A stretch of DNA of 64,000 nucleotides from Rutidosis leptorrhynchoides (taxonomy: Eukaryota; Streptophyta; Magnoliopsida; Asterales; Asteraceae): assembly GCF_046630445.1 (NCBI RefSeq), contig NC_092333.1, positions 7,351,501 to 7,415,500 of the forward strand, given 5' to 3'. The notes under the pieces were generated by a model that saw only the letters and a list, made by a program, of their open reading frames with translations, was not told the DNA's origin and did no database searches. Below, one piece after another: positions 33,785 through 47,373 of this stretch. Position numbers and translations under genes: made by a program. Position 1 is the stretch's first letter; the number at the start of each line of letters is the position of its first letter.

Positions 33785-34720
33785 TATTTTTATTTTTTGT
33801 TGGCGAAAAAACGAAAACTATATAGACAAAGACTTATTCATCGAAAGATGAAAAAGCCGAACAAGAATACAACAAAGCAACGGCAAGGATCGAAACTAAA
33901 AAGGAAAAGAAAATCTAACTGCTAGCTACAATCGATCCGAACCGAGCCAAAGAGACAAACAACATAACCCACAATACAACCGAAAAAATAGTATAACTAG
34001 ACTAAAAACCACAAACTGAAATGAACCAAAGAACTTAAATTTGATCCCAAATCAACAAACTACTAAGCAAAAAAAATGAAGAAAATGAGGCATGAAGAGA
34101 AGCAAATGAAATTAAGCACCCGGTTTAATTACATCCCGTTGCTCGAGTCTATCGAAAAAACCGTCCCAATTCTTTTTAACACCAATGTTAACCTCAATAT
34201 CCCGAACCACGAATTCCTCATATGAAACTCTTGAGAATCTTCAATACTTGGAGTTCTGAGTTTTTTGATTATTTATTTATTTTTTTTTGATGAAAAACAA
34301 AAACAATAATTAAAATAGATCCAAAAGATCTGATTGGGTTATAATTATTAACTTAGGCTCTACCGCGTCAGATTGATTGATCCTACGATCTATTGACAAC
34401 TAAACCCAATTATTACAACCTGCAGCACGAATACAAATCAACTGAACACAACCCGTGAAACAACGATTGAAACTCCCCTAAAACCTGAACTTACTTAAAC
34501 CAAGACCCAAACGTCTTCGAACACCCGATAACAATCAAGAAGAACTGACTGTAACTGAACGCGACCAACCACCATAAACCGCAACCGAACTCGAACAAGG
34601 AGTCACCAAAACTACATCTAACAAAACCATAAAGTTACAAACAAAGGCCCGTGTAAAACATCAGAAACCAAACTCGGTGACTCAACTTGGCTGATGCCGC
34701 CGCCGAGGATTAAAACAAAC
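33785..34720 (-). mobile_element. Two retroposon (LINE/SINE-like) 3' ends in tandem
   Basis: Two segments begin, on the plus strand, with T/A-rich tails (about 33785-33805 and 34264-34290) followed by GC-richer sequence. Read on the minus strand each ends in an A-rich tail after GTTTTCGTTTTTTCGCC or TTGTTTTTGTTTTTCATC. That is the look of truncated non-LTR retroposons inserted on the minus strand. No reverse transcriptase is preserved. The family is uncertain. Confidence 0.35.
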
Positions 34721-34805
34721 CAAATAAGGCTTGTGTATCACCCTATAGAGACCTACCTTTATATTTCAGTAGTTTGGAAGTATATTTATGTTTAGATATT
34801 TTAAG

Positions 34806-37074
34806 TGTAGCGACCCGACCAAATCATGTTTGACGGCGCCGTCTACTTAGGTCCCGTTACGTGGTCATAAGTCTTTAAAACAACGTTTGACCTAACGATA
34901 TGTCGCATTCATTTCAAATGTAAAGATTGTTCAAAGTTTACAAGAATAGTTCCACCACAAGTTACGATACAAAGTTTTAAGTACAAATGAAACTTATGCG
35001 ACACAATTTAAAAGTAGCCAAAAGACGCTCCATGTATGCATATATACTCGACATCCAATGCAAGTATCAAAATAATGAGCGTAAGCATGTATCATGTATC
35101 GTTCAAGGACCTGAGAAAAACATAGAAATCTGTCAACGAAAACGTTGGTGAAATCATAGGTTTAAGTAAGTAAGTACAAGTGAACCACAAGATTTGCAAC
35201 CATGAGATAATAGTAATACATTCCAAAAGTTTGTTTCACGAGCACCCAATTATCAATGCTTAACATTCCTTCCATAGAACCCCATCACAATAGTGTTAGA
35301 ACATACACTGTTTCTCGAAAATACATTTCATTCGTAAACGGTAGCGAACCGTTTGAATGAGGGTTTGTCAAACCCATATGGCCATATAACATAAGTTCTC
35401 GCTTACACCCGGCAAGTGTAACTAATGATAATCGAATTGAGGATTTTTGTTCAAACTCGTATGTAGAATGTTTGTTTTCCTGTACTTGTGTTCACTTAGT
35501 AAAAAGAAACGTTTATGTTTTTCTCATCCTAAATGTAAGTGCAAAAGAGTAAAAGTGGGACTATGATCTCACCTTGAGTGCACGTACGAAAAGTACTTCA
35601 CAAAATAACGTGTGCGAAGGATAGTGCTAGTCTTGACCTAAACAAATAGGTCGTATCAATAACGGTAAACACGATAGGTCAAAGATGTTCAATTAGTCCT
35701 ATGGCTCGTTACGACTCGATTATGTAGCATGTGAAATCAAATTGTCAAGTTTCATGCAAGATACAAATATATAAACAAGTTAGGAAGGTTGCATAATCAT
35801 TTGGTTAAGTTTGACAAAAAGTCAAACTTTGGTCGGTCAAAGTCAACGAAAAAGTCAACACGTTCGGGTCGAGTCCCGAACTATTTTTCTGAGGTTTTTA
35901 ATCATGTATGAGCATGTTAGAACAAGTTACATGTGAATCGAAGGTGCGTAGCATAGCAAACATTATTCGAAAATTGACAAAGTTGGACAGACCACTTTGG
36001 CGCGCCGCGCGGGTATATGGCGCGCCGCGCCATTACCTGTGCAGAGAATTCTGGCAGTTTTTAAGTTTTATGCACGAACCTAACTTCAAACAATCACCAT
36101 TTATGATCCGCAAACAATCAAGACAAGTATCTTATACCGTTGGGAAGGCAATTTGACGAGGAAAACAACTAAACACATTTTATCAATCAATCTACCTATT
36201 ACAACAACCAAAACCGCATCTAATGCTTAACATTAACCGCATACAAGTTCATAAATGCAATTCAATGATTCGGGCAACCAATTTACATGAATGATATGCC
36301 GTTTTGAAGGTAATCAAGCATACAATCCAACTAAACACTTACCAATAATAATCCATGGCATTCAATGCATCAAAAGTCCATTTCAAGTTCATCAAACCCT
36401 AACCCAAATTCACCAAAATCAATAATCAAGTTCATGAAGTTTTCTAAGGCAACCTACACATCAAATTGAAGCTAGTGATGCTAGTAACACAATTAAAACA
36501 TCAACTTTTAACATCTAACAACATATGATCATCCTAAATTCAAGAACAACACACCAAAATTCAAGTTCATGCTAGTTACACTAAAACAACGAGATCGAGC
36601 ATATAAATCATATATTCATGTTAGACTTGAGCCATAGACACTAATTAACACTTTTATAAGTTAAAAACATCAAGAACACAAAATCTAGTGATTTTAGAAA
36701 GTTACCCAAATGTAATGAAATCGGTATGGAATCGAAGAGGAAGATGCAAGGATCACGAAATTGCAATTTGTTTTGTTGCTAGCTTCCTAATCCGAATTTA
36801 GATGATGAATTCTTGTTGGTGTTCTTGAGAGAAAAAAAGAGAGTAGAAGAAAGATGGAGATGTTGAAATGAGAGGAGGAGGTTGAAGGTTTGACTAGTTG
36901 ACCTAGTCAAATCTTTGGCCTCTTGGCAAGTTTAGTCCCTCTAATTTGGATCGGGAGCGTGAATTACCTAAACGAGATAATTTAAAACGCGTATTAACGG
37001 GAGATGTTATAAACATATAACGGAGTTTAAATTAATATAACGGAAAAGTAAATGGAAAAAGGCGGGATGTTACA
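34806..37074 (-). repeat. 3' LTR of the Tekay-type element
   Basis: A 2269 bp long terminal repeat, nearly identical to 41994-44262. It starts TGTAGCGACC and ends GGATGTTACA on the plus strand. It contains a GC-rich double motif (GGCGCGCCGCGC twice around GGGTATAT, near 35999-36030) in otherwise AT-rich sequence, and a small frame of 82 codons that is not a gene. Confidence 0.95.
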
Positions 37075-37109
37075 TTACCTACTCCTTAAAAGAAATTTCG
37101 TCCCGAAAT

Positions 37110-40100
37110 TTAAGTAGGCGTAGTAGTCGTTGTTTCTTCCTCGAGATCTTGTGTTTCCGAATTCACGAATAGATGAGGATACTTTCTTTGCATTTGATCT
37201 TGCCTTTCCCAAGTAAACTCGGGTCCCCTTTTGGCGTTCCAACGGACTTTAACAATCGGGATTCGGCTTTGTTTCAATGTCTTGACGGAGGTGTCCACAA
37301 TTTCAACCGGTTCCTCCACAAAATGAAGTTTGTCATCAATAGTAAGTTCCTCGAGAGGAATGACGATATCGGGTTCGGCAAGACACTTTTTCAAGTTAGA
37401 TACATGGAAGGTAGTATGAACGGAGTTCAATTGAGGCGGAAGATCTAAACGATAAGAAACGGTTCCAATACGCTCCAAGATTTCGAAAGGACCAATATAC
37501 CGTGGATTTAGCTTCCCGCGTTTCCCAAAACGGATTACACCCTTCCAAGGTGCGACTTTTAACATGACGCGGTCACCGACTTGAAATTCAAGGTCGTTGC
37601 ATCTTTTATCGGTATAGCACTTTTGACGACTCCGGGCCGTCCGAAGCCTATCTCGGATTTGAACGATCTTCTCGGTGGTTTCGTGAATGAGTTCGGGTCC
37701 GGTGATTTGTACGTCGCCTACTTCGGCCCAACAAAGAGGTGAACGGCATTTTCGGCCATATAGCGCTTCAAAAGGTGCGACTTTAATACTCGCGTGATAA
37801 CTATTGTTGTAAGAGAACTCGGCGAGAGGTAAGTGCTTGTCCCAAGCTTTTCCGAAATCAACCACGCAAGCTCGTAACATGTCCTCTAAGGTTTGAATTG
37901 TACGTTCGCTTTGTCCATCGGTTTGAGGATGATATGCGGTGCTCATGTCTAAACGCGTTCCCAATGCTTCTTGCAAAGTACGCCAAAATCTAGAAACGAA
38001 ACGGCCATCTCGGTCGGAGATAATCGATAAAGGTACACCGTGTCGGGCTATGATCTCCTTAATGTAAAGTTGTGCAAGTTTATCCATTTTGTCCATTTCT
38101 TTCATGGCAAGGAAGTGTGCGGATTTGGTGAGACGGTCAACAATAACCCAAATGGTTTCATAACCGCCCGTCGTTTTTGGTAGCTTGGTGATAAAATCCA
38201 TCGTTATCCTTTCCCACTTCCATTGCAGGATCTCGGGTTGTTGAAGTAGTCCGGACGGTCTTTGGTGTTCGGCTTTGACTTTGGAACATGTCAAACACTT
38301 GGAAACATAAGTAGCTACGTCCCTTTTGATGTTCGGCCACCAATATAGTTGTTTAAGGTCGTGGTACATCTTATTGGCACCGGGGTGAATCGAGTATCGT
38401 GACTTATGGGCTTCATCTAAAATAAGGCTTCGTAGGTCCCCATAACTAGGCACCCAAATCCTTCCGGCGTAATATCGGAGTCCGGTCTCCCTAATTTCGA
38501 ATCGAGAGACGAGAATGTTCAAGAGCTCGTGTGAAAGGTTTTCATCCTTGAGAGCCTCATCTTGGGCTACCCGAATTTGGCTATTAAGGTTGGTGTGAAT
38601 GGTGATGTTTAAAGCTCGGACACGAAGAGGCACCGCTCTTTCTTTTCGACTTAAGGCATCGGCTACTACGTTTGCCTTCCCGGGATGGTAACGAAGCTCG
38701 CAATCGTAATCGTTCAAAGTTTCAATCCACCGTCGTTGTCTCATGTTTAGTTGCTTTTGATCGAAGATGTGTTGAAGGATTTTGTGATCGGTGAAGATAG
38801 TACTCTTGGTTCCATAAAGATAGTGTCTCCACATTTTAAGTGCAAAGACAACGGCTCTGAGTTCGAGATCATGTGTCGTATAGTTTCGTTCATGAATTTT
38901 GAGTTGTCGAGAAGCATAAGCAATGACTTTCGTTCGTTGCATCAATACACACCCAAAACCATGTTTCGAGGCATCGCAATATACAACAAAGTCATCATTG
39001 CCTTCGGAAAGTGACAAGATATGAGCGGTGGTTAGCTTCGTTTTCAAGATTTGGAATGCGGATTCATGTTCGGTCGCCCAAATGAATTTCTTTCCCTTGT
39101 GAGTCAATACGGTTAGAGGACGTGCAACCAAAGAGAAGTTTTCGATGAATCTACGATAGTACCCGGCGAGACCCAAGAATTGACGAATGTGAGTAGGAGT
39201 AGTAGGAGTCTCCCATTTACTAATGGCTTCGATTTTCGTGGGATCGACTTTAATACCTTGATCACTTACAACATGACCAAGAAATTGAACTTCCTTTAAC
39301 CAAAATTCACACTTGGAGAATTTGGCATAAAGTCGTTCTTGTCTCAAGAGTTCAAGCACAAGTCGGAGATGTTGTTCGTGCTCTTCTTCATTTTTAGAAT
39401 AGATCAATATGTCATCGATGAACACAATAACGAATTTATCGAGATACGGTTTGCACACGCGGTTCATAAGATCCATGAACACCGCCGGTGCGTTAGTGAG
39501 ACCAAATGGCATGACAAGGAATTCATAACTACCATAACGAGTTCGGAAAGCGGTTTTGGAGACATCTTCCCCCTTAACCCTCAATTGATGATAACCCGAG
39601 CGGAGATCGATTTTCGAATATACACAAGACCCTTGTAGTTGATCAAAGAGGTCATCGATGCGAGGAAGAGGATATCGGTTCTTAACCGTCAATTTTTTTA
39701 GTTCACGATAGTCAATGCACATTCGTAGGGATCCGTCTTTCTTTTTAACAAACAAAATCGGAGCGCCCCATGGTGAATGGCTAGGTTGGATAAAACCACG
39801 ATCAAGTAGTTCTTGGATTTGACTTTGCAATTCTTGCATTTCGGATGGAGCAAGTCTATACGGTGCACGTGCTACGGGTGCGGCTACCGGAATAAGATCG
39901 ATTTGGAATTCAACCGGTCGATGAGGTGGAAGACCCGGCAATTCTTCAGGAAATACATCGGAAAAGTCACTAACAATTTGCACATCATCGATATGCTTCT
40001 CATCGGACTCGACTTTCTTAACGTGGGCAAGGATCGTAAAACAACCCTTACGAAGTAGTTTTCTAACTTTAAGGCACGAAACGAGGTTGAGTCTGGTGCA

Positions 40101-41600
40101 ACTCTTATCGCCATAAACAATCAAAGGTTCACCATTCTCGATAGGAATTCGGATTGCGTTAAGATCACAAAGGATGTGAGATTTCATTTTGACTAACCAA
40201 TTCATACCTATTATTACATCAAAGCTTCCTAGTTCCATGGGTATCAAGTCAATTTCAAATTCCTTACCCAAAATGTTTAACGTACACCCTCGGTAATATG
40301 TGTCGGCACTTAATAGTTTCCCGTTAGCCACTTCAATGGTATAAGTGGTATCTAATGGAAGAGGTGGAGTGCTAAAAGAATGAGTCAAAGTCTTGGATAC
40401 AAAGCATTTATCGGCACCCGAATCGAATAAGCAAGAGACATAAGAATTGTTGAGAAGAAACGTACCCGTGACTAGTTCAGTGTCATACCGGGCTTCCTCG
40501 GTGTTGATGTTGAAAGCTCGGCCGCGCGTATTGGGGTTATCTTTCTTCTTTGGGCATGCATTTCTATAATGACCCGTTTGGCCACATTCGTAACAAGTGC
40601 CCGTCTTTGGTGCATTGGGCCACTTTCGAGCGACGGGAGTGGCACTTTTACAATCGTTGGCCTTATGACCAACTCCTTGGCACCGGTGGCAAATTAACTT
40701 ACTACATTCGCCAAAGTGACGTTTGTTGCATTTGTTGCAAAGAGGTAGGTTCCCGGCATAACCCTTCTTGCCGTCGGAGGTGTAAGGCTTCTTAGCAAAG
40801 TTGTTGTTGTTTGATTGGGAGGGTTCCCACTTTCTTTTGTTGCCGCCCGATTTATCCTCGGCCTTAGGTGCCGGAACTACGATTTCGTCAACCGTTTCTA
40901 TCAATTTGCGGGCCATGTTCAAAGCTTCTTGATGATTAGTGGGTTTGGATGACATTACTCCGTGTTTGATACTCTTTGGAAGACCATCCATGTAAAGTTC
41001 AACCCTTAAAGCTTCGGGGTTCACAAGATTTGGGCACATCAAGGCTAGTTCGGAAAATCGTTTATTGTAAGCCTTGAGATCATTTCCGATCGCCTTTAAA
41101 GTTCTTAGCTCTTGTTCGAGCCTTCGGGTTTCTTCACGAGGGAAATATTCGACAATCATCTTTTCCCTCAAGTCGGCCCAAGAGAGGGCGTGAGCTTCAT
41201 CGGTACCCACCGATTGTACATAAGTATTCCACCATGTAAGAGCGACACCGGCGAAGGTGTGAGTGGAGTATTTGACCTTGTCTTGGTCCTGACAACCGCT
41301 TATGCTAAAGACGGCTTCCGTTTGCTCAAACCATCGGGTGAGCACGACCGGTCCCCCGGTTCCATCAAAAGTGTGAGGTTTGCACCCCATGAAAGCTTTA
41401 TAGGAGCATCCCTCGTTTGAGTTTCCGGCTCCATTGTTGTTGTTGTTGTTGTGGTTGTTATTATTATTGTTGTTGGATGAGTGACCGGCCATGGCCGCAT
41501 CTACGGCGGTGGCTATCATCCGTTCGAGAGCTTGTTCGGGAGTTTCATTGCGGCGTACACGACGAGGAGCCATTGTTCCTTCAAGACACAAGAATATCAT
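37110..41600 (-). CDS. Gag-pol polyprotein of the Tekay-type element
   Basis: A single 1496-codon frame, with a likely start at the internal Met of [10 protein letters not shown] (residue 10). Domains in order are: gag with an Asn-rich stretch; zinc knuckles near residues 287 and 333 ([14 protein letters not shown]); aspartic protease (FDSGAD, near 390); and reverse transcriptase with [10 protein letters not shown] (near 728). RNase H (YCDAS, near 877), integrase with an HHCC zinc finger (near 1075-1110) and catalytic core (DRDGRF near 1195, HPQTDGQSE near 1225) follow. The protein ends with a GPF-type module (near 1373) and a C-terminal chromodomain (about 1425-1475). The chromodomain and domain order place it in the chromovirus/Tekay lineage, whose chromodomain is thought to steer integration to particular chromatin. 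It is element-encoded, not a host gene. Confidence 0.95.
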   Translation of the reverse strand: MIFLCLEGTMAPRRVRRNETPEQALERMIATAVDAAMAGHSSNNNNNNNHNNNNNNGAGNSNEGCSYKAFMGCKPHTFDGTGGPVVLTRWFEQTEAVFSISGCQDQDKVKYSTHTFAGVALTWWNTYVQSVGTDEAHALSWADLREKMIVEYFPREETRRLEQELRTLKAIGNDLKAYNKRFSELALMCPNLVNPEALRVELYMDGLPKSIKHGVMSSKPTNHQEALNMARKLIETVDEIVVPAPKAEDKSGGNKRKWEPSQSNNNNFAKKPYTSDGKKGYAGNLPLCNKCNKRHFGECSKLICHRCQGVGHKANDCKSATPVARKWPNAPKTGTCYECGQTGHYRNACPKKKDNPNTRGRAFNINTEEARYDTELVTGTFLLNNSYVSCLFDSGADKCFVSKTLTHSFSTPPLPLDTTYTIEVANGKLLSADTYYRGCTLNILGKEFEIDLIPMELGSFDVIIGMNWLVKMKSHILCDLNAIRIPIENGEPLIVYGDKSCTRLNLVSCLKVRKLLRKGCFTILAHVKKVESDEKHIDDVQIVSDFSDVFPEELPGLPPHRPVEFQIDLIPVAAPVARAPYRLAPSEMQELQSQIQELLDRGFIQPSHSPWGAPILFVKKKDGSLRMCIDYRELKKLTVKNRYPLPRIDDLFDQLQGSCVYSKIDLRSGYHQLRVKGEDVSKTAFRTRYGSYEFLVMPFGLTNAPAVFMDLMNRVCKPYLDKFVIVFIDDILIYSKNEEEHEQHLRLVLELLRQERLYAKFSKCEFWLKEVQFLGHVVSDQGIKVDPTKIEAISKWETPTTPTHIRQFLGLAGYYRRFIENFSLVARPLTVLTHKGKKFIWATEHESAFQILKTKLTTAHILSLSEGNDDFVVYCDASKHGFGCVLMQRTKVIAYASRQLKIHERNYTTHDLELRAVVFALKMWRHYLYGTKSTIFTDHKILQHIFDQKQLNMRQRRWIETLNDYDCELRYHPGKANVVADALSRKERAVPLRVRALNITIHTNLNSQIRVAQDEALKDENLSHELLNILVSRFEIRETGLRYYAGRIWVPSYGDLRSLILDEAHKSRYSIHPGANKMYHDLKQLYWWPNIKRDVATYVSKCLTCSKVKAEHQRPSGLLQQPEILQWKWERITMDFITKLPKTTGGYETIWVIVDRLTKSAHFLAMKEMDKMDKLAQLYIKEIIARHGVPLSIISDRDGRFVSRFWRTLQEALGTRLDMSTAYHPQTDGQSERTIQTLEDMLRACVVDFGKAWDKHLPLAEFSYNNSYHASIKVAPFEALYGRKCRSPLCWAEVGDVQITGPELIHETTEKIVQIRDRLRTARSRQKCYTDKRCNDLEFQVGDRVMLKVAPWKGVIRFGKRGKLNPRYIGPFEILERIGTVSYRLDLPPQLNSVHTTFHVSNLKKCLAEPDIVIPLEELTIDDKLHFVEEPVEIVDTSVKTLKQSRIPIVKVRWNAKRGPEFTWERQDQMQRKYPHLFVNSETQDLEEETTTTTPT

Positions 41601-41993
41601 TGATTAGTATTCTCAATAATACTAACCGTGATATAGAATAAAGATAAAGATAAAATTTCCTTAACCCGCCTTAAATTCTTTATGTCATAATGTCGGAACG
41701 TCCATGTGAACCACCGTAATATAATCCCGGAAATTATATTACCCTGATTCACATGTGCATTTAACACTACTTCATAAAGTCAAGGTGGCGTGTCAATCAA
41801 ATTTAACAACGTGATATCAAGATCGAATAAGAGTTAGATATGATAGGAGAGTTCGAGTATAATGCACAAATAGTCAAGTAGTTCCTACTTCGGTCTATAT
41901 GCCGGTTGTAGTCTAGATTCACTAATGTACCCTATGACTCGGGGTCGACACCAATGAACTCTAAATCCCTACAACCAACGCTCTGATACCATC

Positions 41994-44262
41994 TGTAGCG
42001 ACCCGACCAAATCGTGTTTGACGGCGCCGTCTACTTAGGTCCCGTTACGTGGTCATAAGTCTTTAAAACAACGTTTGACCTAACGATATGTCGCATTCAT
42101 TTCAAATGTAAAGATTGTTCAAAGTTTACAAGAATAGTTCCACCACAAGTTACGATACAAAGTTTTAAGTACAAATGAAACTTATGCGACACAATTTAAA
42201 AGTAGCCAAAAGACGCTCCATGTATGCATATATACTCGACATCCAATGCAAGTATCAAAATAATGAGCGTAAGCATGTATCATGTATCGTTCAAGGACCT
42301 GAGAAAAACATAGAAATCTGTCAACGAAAACGTTGGTGAAATCATAGGTTTAAGTAAGTAAGTGCAAGTGAACCACAAGATTTGCAACCATGAGATAATA
42401 GTAATACATTCCAAAAGTTTGTTTCACGAGCACCTAATTATCAATGCTTAACATTACTTCCATAGAACCCCATCACAATAGTGTTAGAACATACACTGTT
42501 TCTCGAAAATACATTTCATTCGTAAACGGTAGCGAACCGTTTGAATGAGGGTTTGTCAAACCCATATGGCCATATAACATAAGTTCTCGCTTACACCCGG
42601 CAAGTGTAACTAATGATAATCGAATTGAGGATTTTTGTTCAAACTCGTATGTAGAATGTTTGTTTTCCTGTACTTGTGTTCACTTAGTAAAAAGAAACGT
42701 TTATGTTTTTCTCATCTCAAATGTAAGTGCAAAAGAGTAAAAGTGGGACTATGATCTCACCTTGAGTGCACGTACGAAAAGTACTTCACAAAATAACGTG
42801 TGCGAAGGATAGTGCTAGTCTTGACCTAAACAAATAGGTCGTATCAATAACGGTAAACACGATAGGTCAAAGATGTTCAATTAGTCCTATGGCTCGTTAC
42901 GACTCGATTATGTAGCATGTGAAATCAAATTGTCAAGTTTCATGCAAGATACAAGTATATAAACAAGTTAGGAAGGTTGCATAATCATTTGGTTAAGTTT
43001 GACAAAAAGTCAAACTTTGGTCGGTCAAAGTCAACGAAAAAGTCAACACGTTCGGGTCGGGTCCCGAACTATTTTTCTGAGGTTTTTAATCATGTATGAG
43101 CATGTTAGAACAAGTTACATGTGAATCGGAGGTGCGTAGCATAGCAAACATTATTCGAAAATTGACAAAGTTGGACAGACCACTTTGGCGCGCCGCGCGG
43201 GTATATGTCGCGCCGCGCCATTACCTGTGCAGAGAATTCTGGCAGTTTTTAAGTTTTATGCACGAACCTAACTTCAAACAATCACCATTTATGATCCGCA
43301 AACAATCAAGACAAGTATCTTATACCGTTGGGAAGGCAATTTGACGAGGAAAACAACTAAACACATTTTATCAATCAATCTACCTATTACAACAACCAAA
43401 ACCGCATCTAATGCTTAACATTAACCGCATACAAGTTCATAAATGCAATTCAATGATTCGGGCAACCAATTTACATGAATGATATGCCGTTTCGAAGGTA
43501 ATCAAGCATACAATCCAACTAAACACTTACCAATAATAATCCATGGCATTCAATGCATCAAAAGTTCATTTCAAGTTCATCAAACCCTAACCCAAATTCA
43601 CCAAAATCAATAATCAAGTTCATGAAGTTTTCTAAGGCAACCTACACATCAAATTGAAGCTAGTGATGCTAGTAACACAATTAAAACATCAACTTTTAAC
43701 ATTTAACAACATATGATCATCCTAAATTCAAGAACAACACACCAAAATTCAAGTTCATGCTAGTTACACTAAAACAACGAGATCGAGCATATAAATCATA
43801 TATTCATGTTAGACTTGAGCCATAGACACTAATTAACACTTTTATAAGTTAAAAACATCAAGAACACAAAATCTAGTGATTTTAGAAAGTTACCCAAATG
43901 TAATGAAATCGGTATGGAATCGAAGAGGAAGATGCAAGGATCACGAATTTGCAATTTGTTTTGTTGCTAGCTTCCTAATCCGAATTTAGATGATGAATTC
44001 TTGTTGGTGTTCTTGAGAGAAAAAAAGGGAGTAGAAGAAAGATGGAGATGTTGAAATGAGAGGAGGAGGTTGAAGGTTTGACTAGTTGACCTAGTCAAAT
44101 CTTTGGCCTCTTGGCAAGTTTAGTCCCTCTAATTTGGATCGGGTGCATGAATTACCTAAACGAGATAATTTAAAACGCGTATTAACGGGAGATGTTATAA
44201 ACATATAACGGAGTTTAAATTAATATAACGGAAAAGTAAATGGAAAAAGGCGGGATGTTACA
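41994..44262 (-). repeat. 5' LTR of the Tekay-type element
   Basis: This is the partner of 34806-37074 with the same length and ends. On the minus strand it is followed by the tRNA-Met primer site. It would supply the promoter of the element. Confidence 0.95.
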
Positions 44263-44749
44263 TTAAGTTATTTACCGATGGCTACATTTGTGGCATTTTT
44301 TAAGACAAAATTATATGGTTGGTCTCTAGTGTTTGCTCAAAATTACATGGATGAACCTAAACTTTTTTTATGTGGATGGCTCTAATGTTTGCATATGTTG
44401 TATGATTGGTACCTGACCCCGACGAGCGTTAGTCACACTCCGTTAAGTGACCATGTACTTTACATGTGTGGTCATTGGCAGAACTTCATAGAGACTAAAG
44501 AGGGCTGTAGCCCTCCCACTGATTATAAGCAATAGTGTAATCTCTAAATGTTTCAAGGGTAATTTTTTGTGGATTAATATTTCTATTTCTATAACCTATT
44601 ATATCCAAGCGTAAAAGTCAAAAATTTTATAGTCACTCATCTAAATCAAATTTTGACCCCACCTCATAGATGCCCTCGATCTAATCACTCGAGTATATAA
44701 TTTAATTGGTTATATTCAACAGTGAAAAAAGGGGGGAAAACATTTCCTA

Positions 44750-44751
<2 letters not shown>

Positions 44752-44820
<69 letters not shown>
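44752..44820. repeat. (AT)n microsatellite
   Basis: A pure AT dinucleotide tract of about 70 bp directly adjoins the A-rich tail of the LINE fragment, consistent with growth from the tail. Confidence 0.95.
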
Positions 44821-44833
<13 letters not shown>

Positions 44834-45550
44834 AGCAAGGTAGAACTTTCGTTAAACGAAACCGAACATTCATGTACATGATCCGTCGGCTACAATGGAC
44901 AGCCCAAATTACACAAATTATCATGGGAGCCGAGATAGCAACCCAAAACAAGAACACGAAACACGAATATTACATAATTACAAGCTTAAGTACACTGATG
45001 GGTTTGTTAACCAAACTTGCCAATCAATATGGTTTCCTTTGAGCTTTCTCGAGACCCAATCAAACGCCTTTACTTGAATTTCATTTATCATCACCGGGGA
45101 ACACGAGCTTTTATTCTTGAAAATCGTAGAATTCCTATTCTTCCAAAGATAATACACACATACCCAACGAACCGCTTGCCAAATCTTGGAACCAAGCCTT
45201 GTGATATTTGGCGATGAAACACGTCGTAGTAGTTGATTTGCGTTTAGGCTTGGGTTGAAACCGACACCTCACCAATTATAGAGTCTTGACCACACATCCG
45301 TAGAGAATTTACACGATATTAGAAAATGATCAACCGATTCGACATCCTCATCACAGACGGGACAACGAGTGCTATGTAGATCGATACCCCGATTGTCAAG
45401 TTCGACACGCACCGGGATTCTTTTTTCAAAATCCTCCAAACAAAAACCTCGAGTTTTTTTGGAACAAGGTTGTTCCTTTCGGTTTCAACAGACGAGGTAG
45501 AAAGCACTGGATACATATGCGAAAAAATGATGTTTGAGATTTTTTTTTAC
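44821..45550 (-). mobile_element. 5'-truncated LINE (L1-like) 3' end with RT zinc-binding domain
   Basis: On the minus strand the 5' part encodes the zinc-binding region that follows reverse transcriptase in plant LINEs (zf-RVT): VPKKLEVFVWRILKKRIPVR, then a TRCPVCDEDVESVDHFL-like segment with Cys-x2-Cys and His. A tail region ends in an A-rich tract (T run at 44821-44831 on the plus strand). The readable frame changes within the domain, so the copy is frameshifted as well as 5'-truncated. LINE insertions are typically truncated this way. Reverse transcriptase proper and endonuclease are missing. Confidence 0.72.
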
Positions 45551-45838
45551 CGAAAAGACACCAATAGCGCAAGGTTTTTGCACTTTAGAGACCCGATGTT
45601 TTATGAAATGATTTTTTATGAAATGATATTGCTAAAATAATATATAAGATTATTTATTTCTACTAATGTAATTATGTTTGTTCAATACTTGAATACACTT
45701 TGTTTGGTAATATAGTATATATACATGTTAAAAGGTTTGATGTTTATATTTATAAGCATGTAACGATATTATAATCTTTTTTTATTATCATTTTTGCCCT
45801 CCTAAAATATATCTTCAAGTTCCGCCACTGTGTGTGGT

Positions 45839-46057
45839 TATTTTGGACATTTTAAATGCTTCTCTTCCTTCATTCTAAACTTCTTCCCCAAGTTTTATAT
45901 CTAGCTTCATCTTCAAAGTCAAAACCAAATTAAAATTAAAATCAAAACCTACAAGTGTAAACCAAATCTAATTCCTAACCCTACATATCAAAACTAACAT
46001 TATAAACATAAACAAAGTTATAAAAACACAACTGTTAAAAATGGAATTGTTAAATTT

Positions 46058-46101
<44 letters not shown>

Positions 46102-46336
46102 TAGGAAGAACGTAACTCAAGAAACACAAAAACAAAATTCGAACTTCATTTTTCATATTCAAATCTAGTATATAATATAACAAGTAATGTAAATCGGAAT
46201 TAGATCTGCAAATCGGAATTAGATCTAAAATGCAGAAAACATCGCCAGGAAGAAATCCGTTTTGAGATCTGAAAATCAGAATTATCAACCAGAGGCTTCA
46301 GTTCATCGCCGATCGCCGTATTTCTTCGCCAAACGC
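45839..46336. other. Unassigned DNA with an (ATC)n tract
   Basis: A trinucleotide ATC repeat of about 45 bp lies at 46058-46102. Around 46290-46336 the sequence becomes GC-richer (TCATCGCCGATCGCCG), resembling genic leader sequence, but no gene can be supported. The hAT element that follows interrupts this stretch. Confidence 0.4.
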
Positions 46337-47026
<690 letters not shown>

Positions 47027-47373
47027 CCGAACGCCATTTTTCATCGTTGTCTGACGCCGCTTCTGTTCACTGTCGCTAGGTTTATTGTCACAAATCAATC
47101 ATGTAGCTCAAACAAAATTATCGAATATAGATCTAACATCACCTCTGTTGTTGGAAATTTGAATGAAAAGAAGTATTTCATACATAAGCTATGTATACTA
47201 GTCATGATTATACAAGGAATAAAAAGAGGTCTGAATATTTCATTGGTTGTTTATTAAGATTTTTTTCATTAAAATTATTAATGGATTAGAATAGGGATGT
47301 GGATAAAGTTGTTTATTAACGGATTTATGTATTAGGAGTACAGGAGAACCACCGTAGGATTAGATTTGTTCAA
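47027..47373. other. Short unassigned interval between elements
   Basis: GC-richer sequence at 47030-47085 seems to continue the stretch interrupted by the hAT element (46290-46336). After that it is AT-rich. No gene is supported. Confidence 0.35.

Larger units (their letters stand above)
34806..44262 (-). mobile_element. Full-length Tekay-type (chromovirus) Ty3/gypsy LTR retrotransposon, young, looks whole
   Basis: The 9457 bp element is on the minus strand with LTRs of equal length (2269 bp; 34806-37074 and 41994-44262). Both are TG...CA, and a perfect 5 bp target duplication TTAAG lies at 34801-34805 and 44263-44267. Next to the right (5') LTR is a tRNA-Met type primer site (TGGTATCAGAGCG on the minus strand, about 41980-41992). 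By eye the LTRs differ at roughly 15-20 of 2269 positions. At an assumed plant rate near 1.3e-8 per site per year, that means a few hundred thousand years. The coding region is one long frame with the complete gypsy domain order ending in a chromodomain, so the element looks whole. It has no other element inserted in it. Confidence 0.95.
44473..45830. mobile_element. hAT-type element with a LINE fragment inserted
   Basis: The element is bounded by a perfect 8 bp duplication TGTGTGGT (44465-44472 and 45831-45838), with terminal inverted repeats CATTGGCAGAACTT (left) and CAGTGGCGGAACTT (right, read inward). The CAGTGGCGGA-type end is common in plant hAT elements. No transposase is visible. A LINE 3' fragment with an adjacent (AT)n tract occupies 44752-45550, so the original hAT part is only about 560 bp. 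Confidence 0.8.

Noticed and set aside
35908-36156. An 82-codon frame present in both LTRs (also 43096-43344)
   Set aside because: It lies wholly inside the LTRs and is repeated only because the LTRs are. It has no recognisable domain and spans the GC-rich motif; chance frame.
37173-41641. Plus-strand frames of 60-100 codons across the gag-pol region
   Set aside because: They are antisense shadows of the long minus-strand polyprotein frame.
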